Assembly: GCA_944381055.1 (NCBI GenBank)
Contig: CALWJQ010000064.1
Location: forward strand, 1 to 64,000
Direction: 5' to 3'
Source of the DNA: an uncultured Clostridia bacterium
GTDB lineage: Bacteria > Bacillota > Clostridia > Oscillospirales > Butyricicoccaceae
Length of the DNA stretch: 64,000 bases
In this document: in pieces, positions 7,206 through 16,284 of the stretch
Position numbering within the stretch: the first letter of the stretch is position 1
Layout: each line of letters opens with the position of its first letter
Position numbers and translations under genes: made by a program
The notes under the pieces: generated by a model
Seen by the model: the letters and a program-made list of their open reading frames with translations, nothing else
What the model was told of the DNA's origin: nothing
Database searches by the model: none

Positions 7206-8651
7206 GCTTCGTTTCCAGGCGCCGGGGGCGAATAAAATGAACATGGGGAAGAGTTCCAGGCGTCCGGCCAGCATGTCAAAGCTGAGAACCAGTTTTGACA
7301 AAACCGAAAATTCAGAAAAATTGCCCGCCGGCCCGACCATTCCCAGGCCGGGGCCGACATTGCCCACACAGGTGAGCACGGCCGTCGACGTCGATACCAG
7401 GTCAAAACCGTCGAAGGCTACGACGAGCATGGAGCCGAGCAGCAGAAAAACGTAGGCCGAAAAGAAAACCATAACGCCGTCAAGGGTTTCACGGCTGACC
7501 GGCCGGCCCTCAAATTTGATGTGCTTTACGGCGCGCGGATGGATCATGCTGCGGGCTTCCTGGCCGATCGCCTTGACCAGCATGACCAGACGGGAAACCT
7601 TGAGCCCGCCGCCTGTCGACCCGGCGCAGGCGCCGAGCGCGGTGAGAAAGACGATGATCATCTTGGAAAAGGCCGGCCATCCGTCATAATTAAGCGAGGC
7701 GTAACCCGTCGTGGTGATGATGGAGGATACCTGGAAAAAGGCGGCGCGGATGATGTCGCCCGCATTTTCGAACAGGTGCGCGGTATTCAGGGCAATGGCG
7801 CCGGTCGACAGGGCGACAATGATGAGGTACCAGCGCAGTTCCTGGCTTTTCAGGGCGCTGCCGACCTTGCCCAGCAGAATCAGGTAGTACAGATTGAAAT
7901 TGATGCCGAACAGCAGCATGAAAATACCGATGACCCATTCGGCGTACGGGCTGTGATACGCGCCAATCGATTCGGCGCGCACCGAAAACCCGCCGGTGCC
8001 CGCCGTGCCGAAGGAATTGACCACACTGTCAAAGAGATCCATGCCGCCCAGAACCAGCAGCACGATTTCGACAACGGTCATCACAAAATAGACGGCGTAC
8101 AGAATAAGGGCCGTCGTGCGCACTTTGGGAACCAGCTTGTCAATAGAGGGCCCCGGCATTTCGGCGCGCAGGATGTGCATGGCGCGGCTTTCGCCTTTGG
8201 CTGCCGGCAAAACCGCCAGGGCAAAAACCAAAATGCCCATGCCGCCGATCCAGTGCGTAAAGCTGCGCCAGAACAGCATACCGCGCGACAGGCTTTCAAC
8301 ATCAGTCAGAATGCTCGACCCGGTGGTGGTGAAGCCGGAAACGGTTTCAAAAAAACTGTCGACAAAACTGGGAATTTCGCCGCTCAGGAAAAAGGGGAGC
8401 GCACCCAGCGCAGACATGGCAACCCATGACAAAGCGACAATCAAAAGACCGTCACGAGCGTAAAAGACCGTGCTGACGGGCTTTTTCAAGGTCAGCAAAA
8501 TGCTCAGCCCCAGCGCGAGCACGGCAGTCAGCAAAAAATAAAGGGTTTCATGTTCACCGTACAGCATACCGACGACGGCAGGCAAAAGAAGCAAAGCCGC
8601 CTCGATACGGATCACAAGCCCCACGGTGCGGGCGATGATTCGCGTATTCAT
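7203..8651 (-). CDS. trkH: Trk/Ktr potassium uptake system membrane subunit
   Basis: The 482-aa membrane protein has the four-repeat SKT channel organisation of TrkH/KtrB. Four filter segments are visible: TTTGSS, GTAGTGGFS, TTTGYAS and GNVGPGLG. These form the K+ selectivity filter. It works with the cytosolic RCK protein TrkA, whose gene ends one base before this start, and together they import K+ using the membrane potential or Na+/H+. I chose ATG 8651, which gives the expected hydrophobic N-terminus; an upstream extension would run into trkA. The arrangement trkA-trkH is typical of Clostridia. Confidence 0.95.
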   Translation of the reverse strand: MNTRIIARTVGLVIRIEAALLLLPAVVGMLYGEHETLYFLLTAVLALGLSILLTLKKPVSTVFYARDGLLIVALSWVAMSALGALPFFLSGEIPSFVDSFFETVSGFTTTGSSILTDVESLSRGMLFWRSFTHWIGGMGILVFALAVLPAAKGESRAMHILRAEMPGPSIDKLVPKVRTTALILYAVYFVMTVVEIVLLVLGGMDLFDSVVNSFGTAGTGGFSVRAESIGAYHSPYAEWVIGIFMLLFGINFNLYYLILLGKVGSALKSQELRWYLIIVALSTGAIALNTAHLFENAGDIIRAAFFQVSSIITTTGYASLNYDGWPAFSKMIIVFLTALGACAGSTGGGLKVSRLVMLVKAIGQEARSMIHPRAVKHIKFEGRPVSRETLDGVMVFFSAYVFLLLGSMLVVAFDGFDLVSTSTAVLTCVGNVGPGLGMVGPAGNFSEFSVLSKLVLSFDMLAGRLELFPMFILFAPGAWKRS

Positions 8652-8652
8652 A

Positions 8653-10011
8653 TCAGCGCAGGATATCGTCCAGCTCGCGGATCTGGCGGCTGGTCGAAAC
8701 GACGACGACGCTGTCGCCTTTTTCAATGAGGTCGTCGCCGCCGGGGATAATGGTCTTTCCGCGCCGCACAATGGTCGCGATGAGCAGGTTGGGCTTGGTG
8801 TCAAGATCCTTCAGCGGTTTGCCGGTCACGCGGGAGCGTTCCCCCACGCGGAATTCGAGGGCTTCGACCTGGTTGTTGACAATGCGGTGCAGCGTCTCGA
8901 TCGTGCTGTAAGCGATGGAGTTGCGCAGCGCGCGGACATAGCGGATGATCTGGGTCGCCGTAATGTACTTGGGCGAGACGACGGTTTCGATGCCGGAATT
9001 GGTGATGATGTCCATGAACGAAATGCGGTTGACTTTGGCGACAACCTTGCCCTGGGTGCGCGTGGCCGCGTACATGGACAATATAATGTTTTCTTCGTCA
9101 ATGCCGGTCAGGGCGATAAAGGCGTCGGTGTGTTCAATACCCTCTTCTAAAAGAAGCTCTTCGGTGGTGCCGTCGCCGCAGATGATTTCGGCCTTGGGCA
9201 GAAGCGAGCACAAAAGGTCGCAGGTGTCGCGGTTGATTTCAATGATTTTGACACGCATATTGAGCTCGAGCAGCATTTTGGCCAGGTAATAGCTGATGCG
9301 CCCGCCGCCGACGATGAGTACCGAACGCACCTTGTGCGGGGCAAGCCCGATGGCGCGGAAAAACCTTTCGGTTTCGACGGGCGCCGCGGTGAAGTGGATG
9401 CGGTCGCCGGCCTGCAATGTAAAGCTGCCGTCGGGAATAACGACCTGCTGGCCTCGCTGTACGGCGACGACCAGCACCTTGACCTTGTATTTTTTGTACA
9501 GCTCGGACAGCGGCAGGCCGCGCAGGGGGCTTTGATCGCCGATGCGGATTTCGACCAGCTCGACGCGCCCTTTGGAAAATGAGTCGATTTTGCTGGCCGA
9601 CGGCAGGCGCAGCACGCGCGAAATTTCGCGCGCCGCGGCCTGTTCGGGGTTGATGACCATGGAAATCCCGAACTCTTCCTTCAGCAGCCCGATCTGCCGG
9701 GTGTATTCGTGGTTGCGGACGCGGGCAATGGTGTGCTCCGCACCGATTTTTTTCGCCGTGATGCAGGCCAAAAGGTTGATTTCGTCCGACGAGGTGGCGG
9801 CAATGACCAGATCGGCGCGCTCGGCGCCCGCTTCGCGCAGGATGTCGAGGGATGCGCCGTTGCCCTGGACGGCCATGACGTCGAGAACATCGACCGACTG
9901 CCGCAGCGCGCGGGGATTTTTGTCGATGACAACGACGTCATGCCCTTCTTTGGAAAGCTGTTCCGTCAGGGTGTACCCGACCTTGCCGTCGCCGATGACG
10001 ATGACTTTCAT
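8653..10011 (-). CDS. trkA: Trk potassium uptake regulatory subunit (two RCK domains)
   Basis: The 452-aa protein holds two tandem RCK units. Each begins with a Rossmann nucleotide-binding motif: GDGKVG at residues 7-12, and GGGRIS near residue 236. Each ends in an RCK_C (TrkA_C) domain. NAD(H) or ATP/ADP binding gates the TrkH pore at the inner face of the membrane. It lies 31 bases downstream of the malic enzyme gene and one base upstream of trkH, so malic enzyme, trkA and trkH may be co-transcribed. A purine-rich AGAGG lies about 12 bases before the ATG, a somewhat distant ribosome site. Confidence 0.95.
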   Translation of the reverse strand: MKVIVIGDGKVGYTLTEQLSKEGHDVVVIDKNPRALRQSVDVLDVMAVQGNGASLDILREAGAERADLVIAATSSDEINLLACITAKKIGAEHTIARVRNHEYTRQIGLLKEEFGISMVINPEQAAAREISRVLRLPSASKIDSFSKGRVELVEIRIGDQSPLRGLPLSELYKKYKVKVLVVAVQRGQQVVIPDGSFTLQAGDRIHFTAAPVETERFFRAIGLAPHKVRSVLIVGGGRISYYLAKMLLELNMRVKIIEINRDTCDLLCSLLPKAEIICGDGTTEELLLEEGIEHTDAFIALTGIDEENIILSMYAATRTQGKVVAKVNRISFMDIITNSGIETVVSPKYITATQIIRYVRALRNSIAYSTIETLHRIVNNQVEALEFRVGERSRVTGKPLKDLDTKPNLLIATIVRRGKTIIPGGDDLIEKGDSVVVVSTSRQIRELDDILR

Positions 10012-10042
10012 AGGGGGGAAGACCTCTTTTCAAAAAGCCGGA

Positions 10043-11215
10043 TTAAATGCGCGCTACGCCCGATTCGCGCGCGGCGCGGCGGACGGCTTCAGCGACTTTT
10101 CGGTGCCCTTCGCGGTCAAAGGCGGGGGGCATGATGTTTTCGGGCGACAGCTTGTCAGGCGTGACGAGATCGGCGATGGCGTGGGCGGCGGCCAGCTTCA
10201 TTTCTTCGTTGATGTCGCTGGCGCGCACGTCGAGCGCCCCGCGGAATACGCCGGGGAAGGCGAGGACGTTGTTGATCTTGTTGGGAAAGTCATACCGCCC
10301 GGTGCCGACGATAAAGGCTCCGCCCGCCTTGGCTTCGTCGGGCCAGATTTCAGGCACGGGGTTGGCCATGGCAAAGACGACCGCTTTATCGGCCATCAGG
10401 GCCACGTCTTCGCGCGTCAGGCAGTTGGGGGCAGACACGCCGATAAAGACGTCGGCGCCCGGCATGGCGTCGCGCAGCACGCCCCGCAGGCCGCGGGGGT
10501 TGGTCAGGGCGGCGACGCGGGCCTGTTCGGGGTTCATGTCGGGGTTGCCGTCGTACAAAAGCCCGAACCGGTCGCACAGGGTCAGGTCGCTGACGCCGAG
10601 AGACAGCAGCAGGCGGGCAATGGCCAGGGCGGCGGCGCCGGCGCCGTTAATAACAATGCGCAGCGACGGGATGGACTTGCCTGTCAGCTTGCAGGCGTTA
10701 ATCAGGGCGGCGCAGACGACGATGGCCGTGCCGTGCTGGTCGTCGTGAAAGACCGGGATGTCGCATTTTTCCTTGAGCCGGCGTTCGATTTCGATGCAGC
10801 GCGGGGCCGAGATGTCTTCCAGGTTGACGCCGCCGAAGGATCCGGCGAGCAGTTCAACGGTGCGGACGATTTCGTCCACGTCCTTGGACCGGATGCACAG
10901 AGGGATGGCGTCGACGTTGGCAAAGGCCTTGAAGAGCGCGCACTTGCCTTCCATAACGGGCATACCGGCTTCGGGGCCGATGTCGCCCAGACCGAGCACC
11001 GCCGTGCCGTCGGTGACGACGGCGACCAGATTGCCGCGCCCGGTGTACTTGTACGACAGGTCGCGGTCCTCTTTGATTTTCAGGCAGGGTTCGGCGACGC
11101 CGGGCGTGTAGGCGATGGTCATGTCTTCGTACGAATTGATGGGACAGCGGTTGACGATTTCGAGCTTGCCGTGCCACTGTTCATGGGCCAGAAGCGCGCG
11201 TTCTTTGATGTCCAT
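10043..11215 (-). CDS. Malic enzyme, short bacterial NAD(P)-dependent type
   Basis: The 390-aa protein is the compact bacterial malic enzyme, which converts malate to pyruvate and CO2. The N-terminal domain has [11 protein letters not shown] and [14 protein letters not shown], the malate- and metal-binding part. [11 protein letters not shown] and the Rossmann segment [15 protein letters not shown] follow, and a SAPNCLT and [10 protein letters not shown] block close the active site. AAGGAG precedes the ATG. A preference for NAD or NADP cannot be read with confidence. It links C4 acid metabolism to pyruvate in a fermentative organism. It lies 29 bases after the SLH protein gene on the same strand. 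Confidence 0.94.
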   Translation of the reverse strand: MDIKERALLAHEQWHGKLEIVNRCPINSYEDMTIAYTPGVAEPCLKIKEDRDLSYKYTGRGNLVAVVTDGTAVLGLGDIGPEAGMPVMEGKCALFKAFANVDAIPLCIRSKDVDEIVRTVELLAGSFGGVNLEDISAPRCIEIERRLKEKCDIPVFHDDQHGTAIVVCAALINACKLTGKSIPSLRIVINGAGAAALAIARLLLSLGVSDLTLCDRFGLLYDGNPDMNPEQARVAALTNPRGLRGVLRDAMPGADVFIGVSAPNCLTREDVALMADKAVVFAMANPVPEIWPDEAKAGGAFIVGTGRYDFPNKINNVLAFPGVFRGALDVRASDINEEMKLAAAHAIADLVTPDKLSPENIMPPAFDREGHRKVAEAVRRAARESGVARI

Positions 11216-11244
11216 AATCCATTGACTCCTTATCTTTATCTGGT

Positions 11245-14220
11245 TTAGTACAGTTTAAAGAAGATCGAGGCCAGCTGCCCGCGGGTAATGCCGTCAAGCG
11301 GCGCCACGCTGTTGGTGCCGCCCATGCCCGAGACGATGCCCAGCGAGGTCAGCAGGCTGACGTGATCCTGCGCCCAGTAGGGTACTGACGCAAAATCGTC
11401 AAAGGCCGGGGTGGTATAGGCGTAGCCGCGTTCGATGGTGCGGCCGATGACCGTCATGACCTGGGCGCGGGTTGTGCCGGCCGCCGGCTGGAAGACCGAG
11501 ACGCCGTCGACCACAGTCCCCCGCATGATCCCTTCGGCATACAGGGCGCGCACATGGGGCAGCGCCCAGTCGGCGATCGACGCCTGATCGGCATAGGGCA
11601 GGGCGACGGATGCGTACTGCGTGACGTCGAGCCCCAGGTACCGCGAAATGAGCGTGGCAACTTCCTGGTTGGTGGCTGCGCGGTCAGGGTAAAAGTTGGC
11701 GTCCTGCGAAAAGATGCCGCGCGCGCACAGGTACTCGGCGTACTCGCGCGACCAGTGGTCCGAAGCGGCGAGATCCTGATAGACGCCCGATGCAAGGCTG
11801 CCGACCGAGATGCTGTGCATACTGCGGTTGAAATAAGCGTCGCGCACGCGCAGCACGATGTGGTGCAAAGCGCCGTCATCAGGCAAAACGGCGGTCAGCT
11901 CGCCTGTCGTGTCCAGGTATTCAAAGGTCAGATCCTGCCCGTCCAGCGTCAGCGAAATCATGTCAGACGAAATGGGCAGGGGGTAGTTGTCAGTGATAAG
12001 CGCGGCCAGCGTTGTCCCTTCGGCCGCCATGACAATGGACGGCGGCGTCAGGTCGGCTTCAGCGCCGGTGTAGTGGCACATGATCTGGTCGACGAGCAGG
12101 CTGCCGGACGACGCCTCGCTGACATGCGAGGACAGGCCCAGCAGGGCGCTCGCGCCCGACGGCGCCTGCGCCGTGACATACTGCCATTCAGAAGTTGCGG
12201 CCAGCGTCAGGGGCACGGAGGCAACGCTGCCGTCGGACAGGCGGAAGTCCAGGGCAAAGCTGCCGCTGCCGCGGACCATCAGGCTGATGGCATTGGCGCC
12301 CGAGCCGAGGGTATAGGGCGAGGTTGAATAATAGGTGATGGTTTCAGGCAGGCTGACCTGCGGCACATGATAGGTCAGTGAAGCGCTGCCAAAGCCGTAC
12401 CGGGCGTTTTCAGGCGTCTGGGAAATAGTGCAGGCCACGGCGGTATCGGGATGCGCGGCCGAGGCCAGCCAGCTGGCGCCGTTTTCAAAACCTTCGAGCA
12501 GATCGGGGGCCTGGCCGACCGCAATGGGAATGGAAACGGTCTTTTCGCCCGCCGTCACCTCGAGCGTACCGCTCAGACCGGGGGCGCTGCCCGCAGTAAA
12601 AAGGCCTTCCGGCGTGATGGTGCCGGCATTGCCCGTCAGGGTAAAGGTAAAGCATGTATCCTGCGAAACAATATCACGTACGCCGTCTGAGCACAGGACG
12701 TCGAGCTCGATCTGCTCGCCCGGCGACAGGCTGAGCCGGGTCAGGGCGGTCCGGCCGCCCTGACGCACAACCGACAGGAAGGGCGGCGTTTCGTAGACGG
12801 TGAACACAGCGTCCTGCGAGACCATGGTTTCCGAAAGAGCGCCCACCGTCACGGTGCCGCTCTCGGCGGGAGCCGTAAAGACATTCCCGTCGACCGTGCC
12901 GCCGCCGGAAGTGACGGCAAAACCTTCAGCGTACGTTGTCTTGGGGAAGTAGTCGGCATTAAAGCTTTTGGAGGACAGCTCGACCTGTGCGCCGGCCATG
13001 ACAACTTCGTTCTGCGGATAGACCGCCACCGTCGAAGCGGGCAGGCTCTGGTTGCCGCCGTTGACAAAGACAATGAAATTGGCGCAGCGGCGCGGGCTGC
13101 CGTCTGACGGGGAGGAAAGCACGGGGACTGTCTGGTCGCCATTGAGGCGCGAGGCGATGATGGTCGATCCGCCGCCGTCCAGGTTGACGACGTTGGTGCA
13201 GCCCTGGGCCTGCAGCTGCAGGGCAGCGTCGCGCAGGCTGATGCCGTCGGCCAGACCGCTCTGGCGGCCGTCACACACCAAAATGACGCACGAACCGTCA
13301 TCCCGGGTGCCCAGCACGGTGCGGGGGGCGCGGGACGTCGTGGCGGCCGAGGTCAGCTCGCCGTTTCTGAGCAGCATGTCGCCGCCGCCGCACGAAAAGA
13401 CGGCGTCATGCCAGCGGGTGTCGCTGGTCTGGGCGTTGATGGTGATGGTCTGGCCGACTTCGATGCCCCCCAGCGTCGTGCCCGAGGTGTTGTTGTCGCT
13501 CAGAGCCAGAACGACCTGATTTTCACCGATGGTCAGGGCCGTGGTGCCGTGCACCACCTGCGAAACCGTTCCGGTCAGCGGCTGCCCAAGGCGCAGATAG
13601 TCGCCGGGGGCGAGGTCGAGCACCACCTGCACGCCGGCGGCCGTCAGGCGGGTCGTGGACGAGTAGTCCGGAGTGTATAAGTAAATGCCCCGGGGGGTAC
13701 GCACCTTGTTGAGCGCATAAATGGGCCGGACCAGCCCGTTGGCGTCGGTCAGGCTCATTTGCAGCCCCGGCGCGCCCGTGATAACGCTGCCGTCCGACAA
13801 AAAGCCCACGGCGTTCCAGGCACCGTCCGAGACGCACAGGCGGCCGTTTTGGATGAGCATCCCGGTTGGGACGCCGGTGTCCATGTCAAAAAAGTCGCCG
13901 TTGACAGCCGCCATGACAGTGTAGCCCTGGTTTTGACACCATTCGATGACGGTGTTGACGTCAGATTTGCCGTAAACATGATCGCCGTAAGCGGTGATGG
14001 GGATGGCCGTCAGGCCGGGGGTGTAGTCCAGCGTAAAATACTGATCGGACGCGCCCGCGTCGGTGCGGCGCTGCGTCGACGTCAGGGCGAGACCGGGCAA
14101 AAGGGTCTGGGTGGTTTCATATACATATTCGCCTGCGGCGGCCAGCCCCGCGGGCAGCAGGGACAGCACAAGGCAGAGCGCGGCAGCAAACGATAAAATG
14201 CGGCGGGAAACGGGTTTCAT
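11245..14220 (-). CDS. Surface protein: phosphodiester glycosidase (NAGPA) domain with three SLH domains
   Basis: The 991-aa protein has a signal peptide (residues 1-27, ending at about LAAAGE). A NAGPA/DUF2233 domain follows at about residues 100-390, with AAVNGDFFDMDTG, TPRGIYLY, PRTVLGTRDDGS and VNLDGGGSTIIA; this domain cleaves GlcNAc-phosphodiesters or related glycan links. The middle (about 400-800) has bacterial Ig-like and carbohydrate-binding-like beta domains. The C-terminus has three SLH repeats (about 810-991), each with an aromatic/acidic start and an x-T-R-A-like motif. SLH domains bind pyruvylated secondary wall polymer, so it is displayed on the cell wall. GAAAGGAG precedes the ATG. 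A weak TAGAAT box lies at 14285-14280. Confidence 0.92.
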   Translation of the reverse strand: MKPVSRRILSFAAALCLVLSLLPAGLAAAGEYVYETTQTLLPGLALTSTQRRTDAGASDQYFTLDYTPGLTAIPITAYGDHVYGKSDVNTVIEWCQNQGYTVMAAVNGDFFDMDTGVPTGMLIQNGRLCVSDGAWNAVGFLSDGSVITGAPGLQMSLTDANGLVRPIYALNKVRTPRGIYLYTPDYSSTTRLTAAGVQVVLDLAPGDYLRLGQPLTGTVSQVVHGTTALTIGENQVVLALSDNNTSGTTLGGIEVGQTITINAQTSDTRWHDAVFSCGGGDMLLRNGELTSAATTSRAPRTVLGTRDDGSCVILVCDGRQSGLADGISLRDAALQLQAQGCTNVVNLDGGGSTIIASRLNGDQTVPVLSSPSDGSPRRCANFIVFVNGGNQSLPASTVAVYPQNEVVMAGAQVELSSKSFNADYFPKTTYAEGFAVTSGGGTVDGNVFTAPAESGTVTVGALSETMVSQDAVFTVYETPPFLSVVRQGGRTALTRLSLSPGEQIELDVLCSDGVRDIVSQDTCFTFTLTGNAGTITPEGLFTAGSAPGLSGTLEVTAGEKTVSIPIAVGQAPDLLEGFENGASWLASAAHPDTAVACTISQTPENARYGFGSASLTYHVPQVSLPETITYYSTSPYTLGSGANAISLMVRGSGSFALDFRLSDGSVASVPLTLAATSEWQYVTAQAPSGASALLGLSSHVSEASSGSLLVDQIMCHYTGAEADLTPPSIVMAAEGTTLAALITDNYPLPISSDMISLTLDGQDLTFEYLDTTGELTAVLPDDGALHHIVLRVRDAYFNRSMHSISVGSLASGVYQDLAASDHWSREYAEYLCARGIFSQDANFYPDRAATNQEVATLISRYLGLDVTQYASVALPYADQASIADWALPHVRALYAEGIMRGTVVDGVSVFQPAAGTTRAQVMTVIGRTIERGYAYTTPAFDDFASVPYWAQDHVSLLTSLGIVSGMGGTNSVAPLDGITRGQLASIFFKLY

Positions 14221-14453
14221 GGCAGCTCCTTTCGGGGGTTAAAGTGGGTAAACGCCGGGCACAGGCCCGTATACTGCCTATTCTAGTACAAAATGCAATA
14301 AAAGAAAAGAGAGAATTTCAAATTGTTTTTATTTGTATTATCCGGCGGGGCTTTGGCAAAAACGGCCCTGTCTCTTCTCAAACCATGCGGATTGTGGTAT
14401 GATAACGGGGGCTGCCAAGAGCGGCCAATTGGAAGAGGAAAGGAAGATTCACC

Positions 14454-15485
14454 ATGTCAGACGGACGGCAGCAGACGCTGCTCCACAAAATTTTCAAGCG
14501 CTACTTCATCGACGCCATGGGGGCCATGGCGCTGGGGCTGTTCTCATCTTTGATCATCGGGCTTATTCTGACGCAAATCGCCAGGCTGCCGGGGCTTTCG
14601 TTCATCGCCCCGCTGACCGAGGCGCTCGACGCGTCGTCGCCCGTCGTGGGTGCGGCCATCGGCGTCGCTATTGCCTGGGGGCTCAAATGCGACGGCATGG
14701 TGGTCTTTTCGTGCGCCGGCGCAGGGGCCATCGGGTACGCTTTCGGCGGGCCGGTCGGCGCGTTTATCGCCGCCGTCATCGGCGCTGAGTGCGGGCAGCT
14801 CGTGTCCAAGCGCACGCCGGTCGACATCGTCGTCACCCCCATCGTCACCATTGTGACAGGCGGGTTTTTCGGCCACCTTGTCGGGCCGTCCATTTCAAGC
14901 GCGATGGACTGGCTGGGCCAGCTGGTCAATGCGGCCACCGTCCTGTCGCCCCTGCCCATGGGGATCGCCGTCGGCGTCATTGTCGGCATGGTGCTCACGC
15001 TGCCCATCAGTTCGGCGGCGCTGTGCATCATGCTGGGCCTGTCCGGACTGGCCGGAGGCGCGGCGACGGCGGGCTGCGCCGCGCAGATGATCGGCTTCGC
15101 CGTCATCAGCTTTGGCGACAACGGGGTTTCGGGCCTGATCTCGCAGGGCATCGGCACGTCCATGCTGCAAGTGCCCAACATCATGCGCCGCCCGCAGATC
15201 TGGATTGCCCCGACCGTGGCCAGCGCCGTCAGCGGCGGGCTGTCGGCGGCGGTTTTCGGTATGACCAACGTGCCGGCAGGCGCCGGCATGGGGACGTCGG
15301 GGCTGGTGGGCGAAATCACCATGTACGGCGATATGGCGGCCTCGGTCGGCGGGCTCAGGGTCATCCTGCTCATGCTTCTGGTGCATGTTCTGGTGCCCGC
15401 TGTCGTCTCGCTGGCCGTCGACCGCCTGCTGCGCCGGATTGGCTGGGTGCGCCCTGGCGACATGAAGCTGCACGAACTGTCCTGA
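14454..15485 (+). CDS. Orphan PTS EIIC-like membrane permease (PTS_EIIC_2 family)
   Basis: The 343-aa protein has about nine to ten hydrophobic helices and short glycine-rich loops (IGVAIAWGLKCDGMVVFS, FGGPVGAFIAAVIGAECG). This fits the PTS_EIIC_2 family, membrane proteins related to sugar-specific EIIC domains. No EIIB or EIIA domain is fused and none is encoded nearby, so phosphoryl coupling cannot be shown; it may be a permease that no longer uses the PTS. AAGAGGAAAGG lies before the ATG. It converges with the YgjP-like gene, with only two bases between stop codons and no terminator in between. Confidence 0.85.
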   Translation: MSDGRQQTLLHKIFKRYFIDAMGAMALGLFSSLIIGLILTQIARLPGLSFIAPLTEALDASSPVVGAAIGVAIAWGLKCDGMVVFSCAGAGAIGYAFGGPVGAFIAAVIGAECGQLVSKRTPVDIVVTPIVTIVTGGFFGHLVGPSISSAMDWLGQLVNAATVLSPLPMGIAVGVIVGMVLTLPISSAALCIMLGLSGLAGGAATAGCAAQMIGFAVISFGDNGVSGLISQGIGTSMLQVPNIMRRPQIWIAPTVASAVSGGLSAAVFGMTNVPAGAGMGTSGLVGEITMYGDMAASVGGLRVILLMLLVHVLVPAVVSLAVDRLLRRIGWVRPGDMKLHELS

Positions 15486-15487
15486 GC

Positions 15488-16138
15488 TCATGCCCGGCCG
15501 TTGAGCAGGGCTCGAACGGCGCGCCAGCCGGGCATATACCGGTCGAGCAGCGCAGTAAAATCATCGCCGTGGTTGGGGACTTTCAGGTGCGCCAGCTCGT
15601 GCAGCAGCACATAGTCCAGGCAGATGGGGGGCTGGCGGATCAGTGCCAGGCTGAAGCGCAGCGTCCCGGCAGACGGCGTGCATGACCCCCAGCGCGTTTT
15701 CATGCTGCGGATCTGCCAGCCCGTGCAGTACAGCCCGGTGATCCCTTCCCATACCGGAAGGCGGCGGGCGATCTCGTTTTGCAGCGCGCTGCGGCAGAAC
15801 CGTTCCAGCGCCTGGGCGCGCTGTTCTTCCGTACTGTCCGGCGGAACGGGCAGGTACAGCAGCCCGCCGTCGGGACCGGGCGGATGGGCGGGGTCGAAGC
15901 ACAGCCGGTAACGGTGCCCCTGAAAAAGCGTCTGCCCGGGTTCGGCCGGCGACAGCCGGGCAAGCCGCTCCTGCTGGCGCGCGATCCATCCCGCCCGGTC
16001 GCGGACAAAATCCCGCACCGCTTGGTCCGGGATACGGCGGGGCGCCGTAACGCGCACAGCGCCGTCGGGCAAAACGGTCAGGTAGAGGTTTTTGATATTT
16101 TTGCGCACCACGGTGACAGGCGTTCCGTCAACATCCAT
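15488..16138 (-). CDS. YgjP/WLM-like zinc metallopeptidase (DUF45)
   Basis: The 216-aa cytoplasmic protein carries the zinc site HELAH followed by the NHGDDF segment that is usual in this family (HELxHxxxxNHxxxF). The N-terminal half is beta-rich and conserved in UTP pyrophosphatase-associated YgjP proteins. KTRWGSC, a hallmark of the family, precedes the catalytic helix. The physiological substrate is unknown. A GGGGGG ribosome site lies upstream; ATG 16138 is used here, but TTG at 16144 has better spacing and TTG at 16150 would also extend the frame. It is transcribed away from degV. Confidence 0.9.
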   Translation of the reverse strand: MDVDGTPVTVVRKNIKNLYLTVLPDGAVRVTAPRRIPDQAVRDFVRDRAGWIARQQERLARLSPAEPGQTLFQGHRYRLCFDPAHPPGPDGGLLYLPVPPDSTEEQRAQALERFCRSALQNEIARRLPVWEGITGLYCTGWQIRSMKTRWGSCTPSAGTLRFSLALIRQPPICLDYVLLHELAHLKVPNHGDDFTALLDRYMPGWRAVRALLNGRA

Positions 16139-16173
16139 CTGCAAGCGCAATCCCCCCTGTGAGCGAAAAAACT

Positions 16174-16201
16174 TTGCAAGCCGGATTTTTTATGATACAA
16201 T
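16174..16201 (+). promoter_or_regulatory. Sigma-A-type promoter for degV
   Basis: TTGCAA (16174-16179) and TACAAT (16196-16201) are 16 bases apart. The start codon at 16285 lies about 80 bases beyond. Confidence 0.6.
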
Positions 16202-16284
16202 AACCGTACGACAAACGAATCGTATGGATGCGCCTGCGGCCGGGCGCCGCGCGCATCGTGAAATCCCGAAAAGGAGAGCGTTTT

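Noticed and set aside
9542..11248. 568-residue plus-strand frame opposite trkA and the malic enzyme
   Set aside because: Antisense artefact.
14341..14453. Promoter of the EIIC-like gene (TATGAT at 14398)
   Set aside because: No acceptable -35 box at 16-19 bases.
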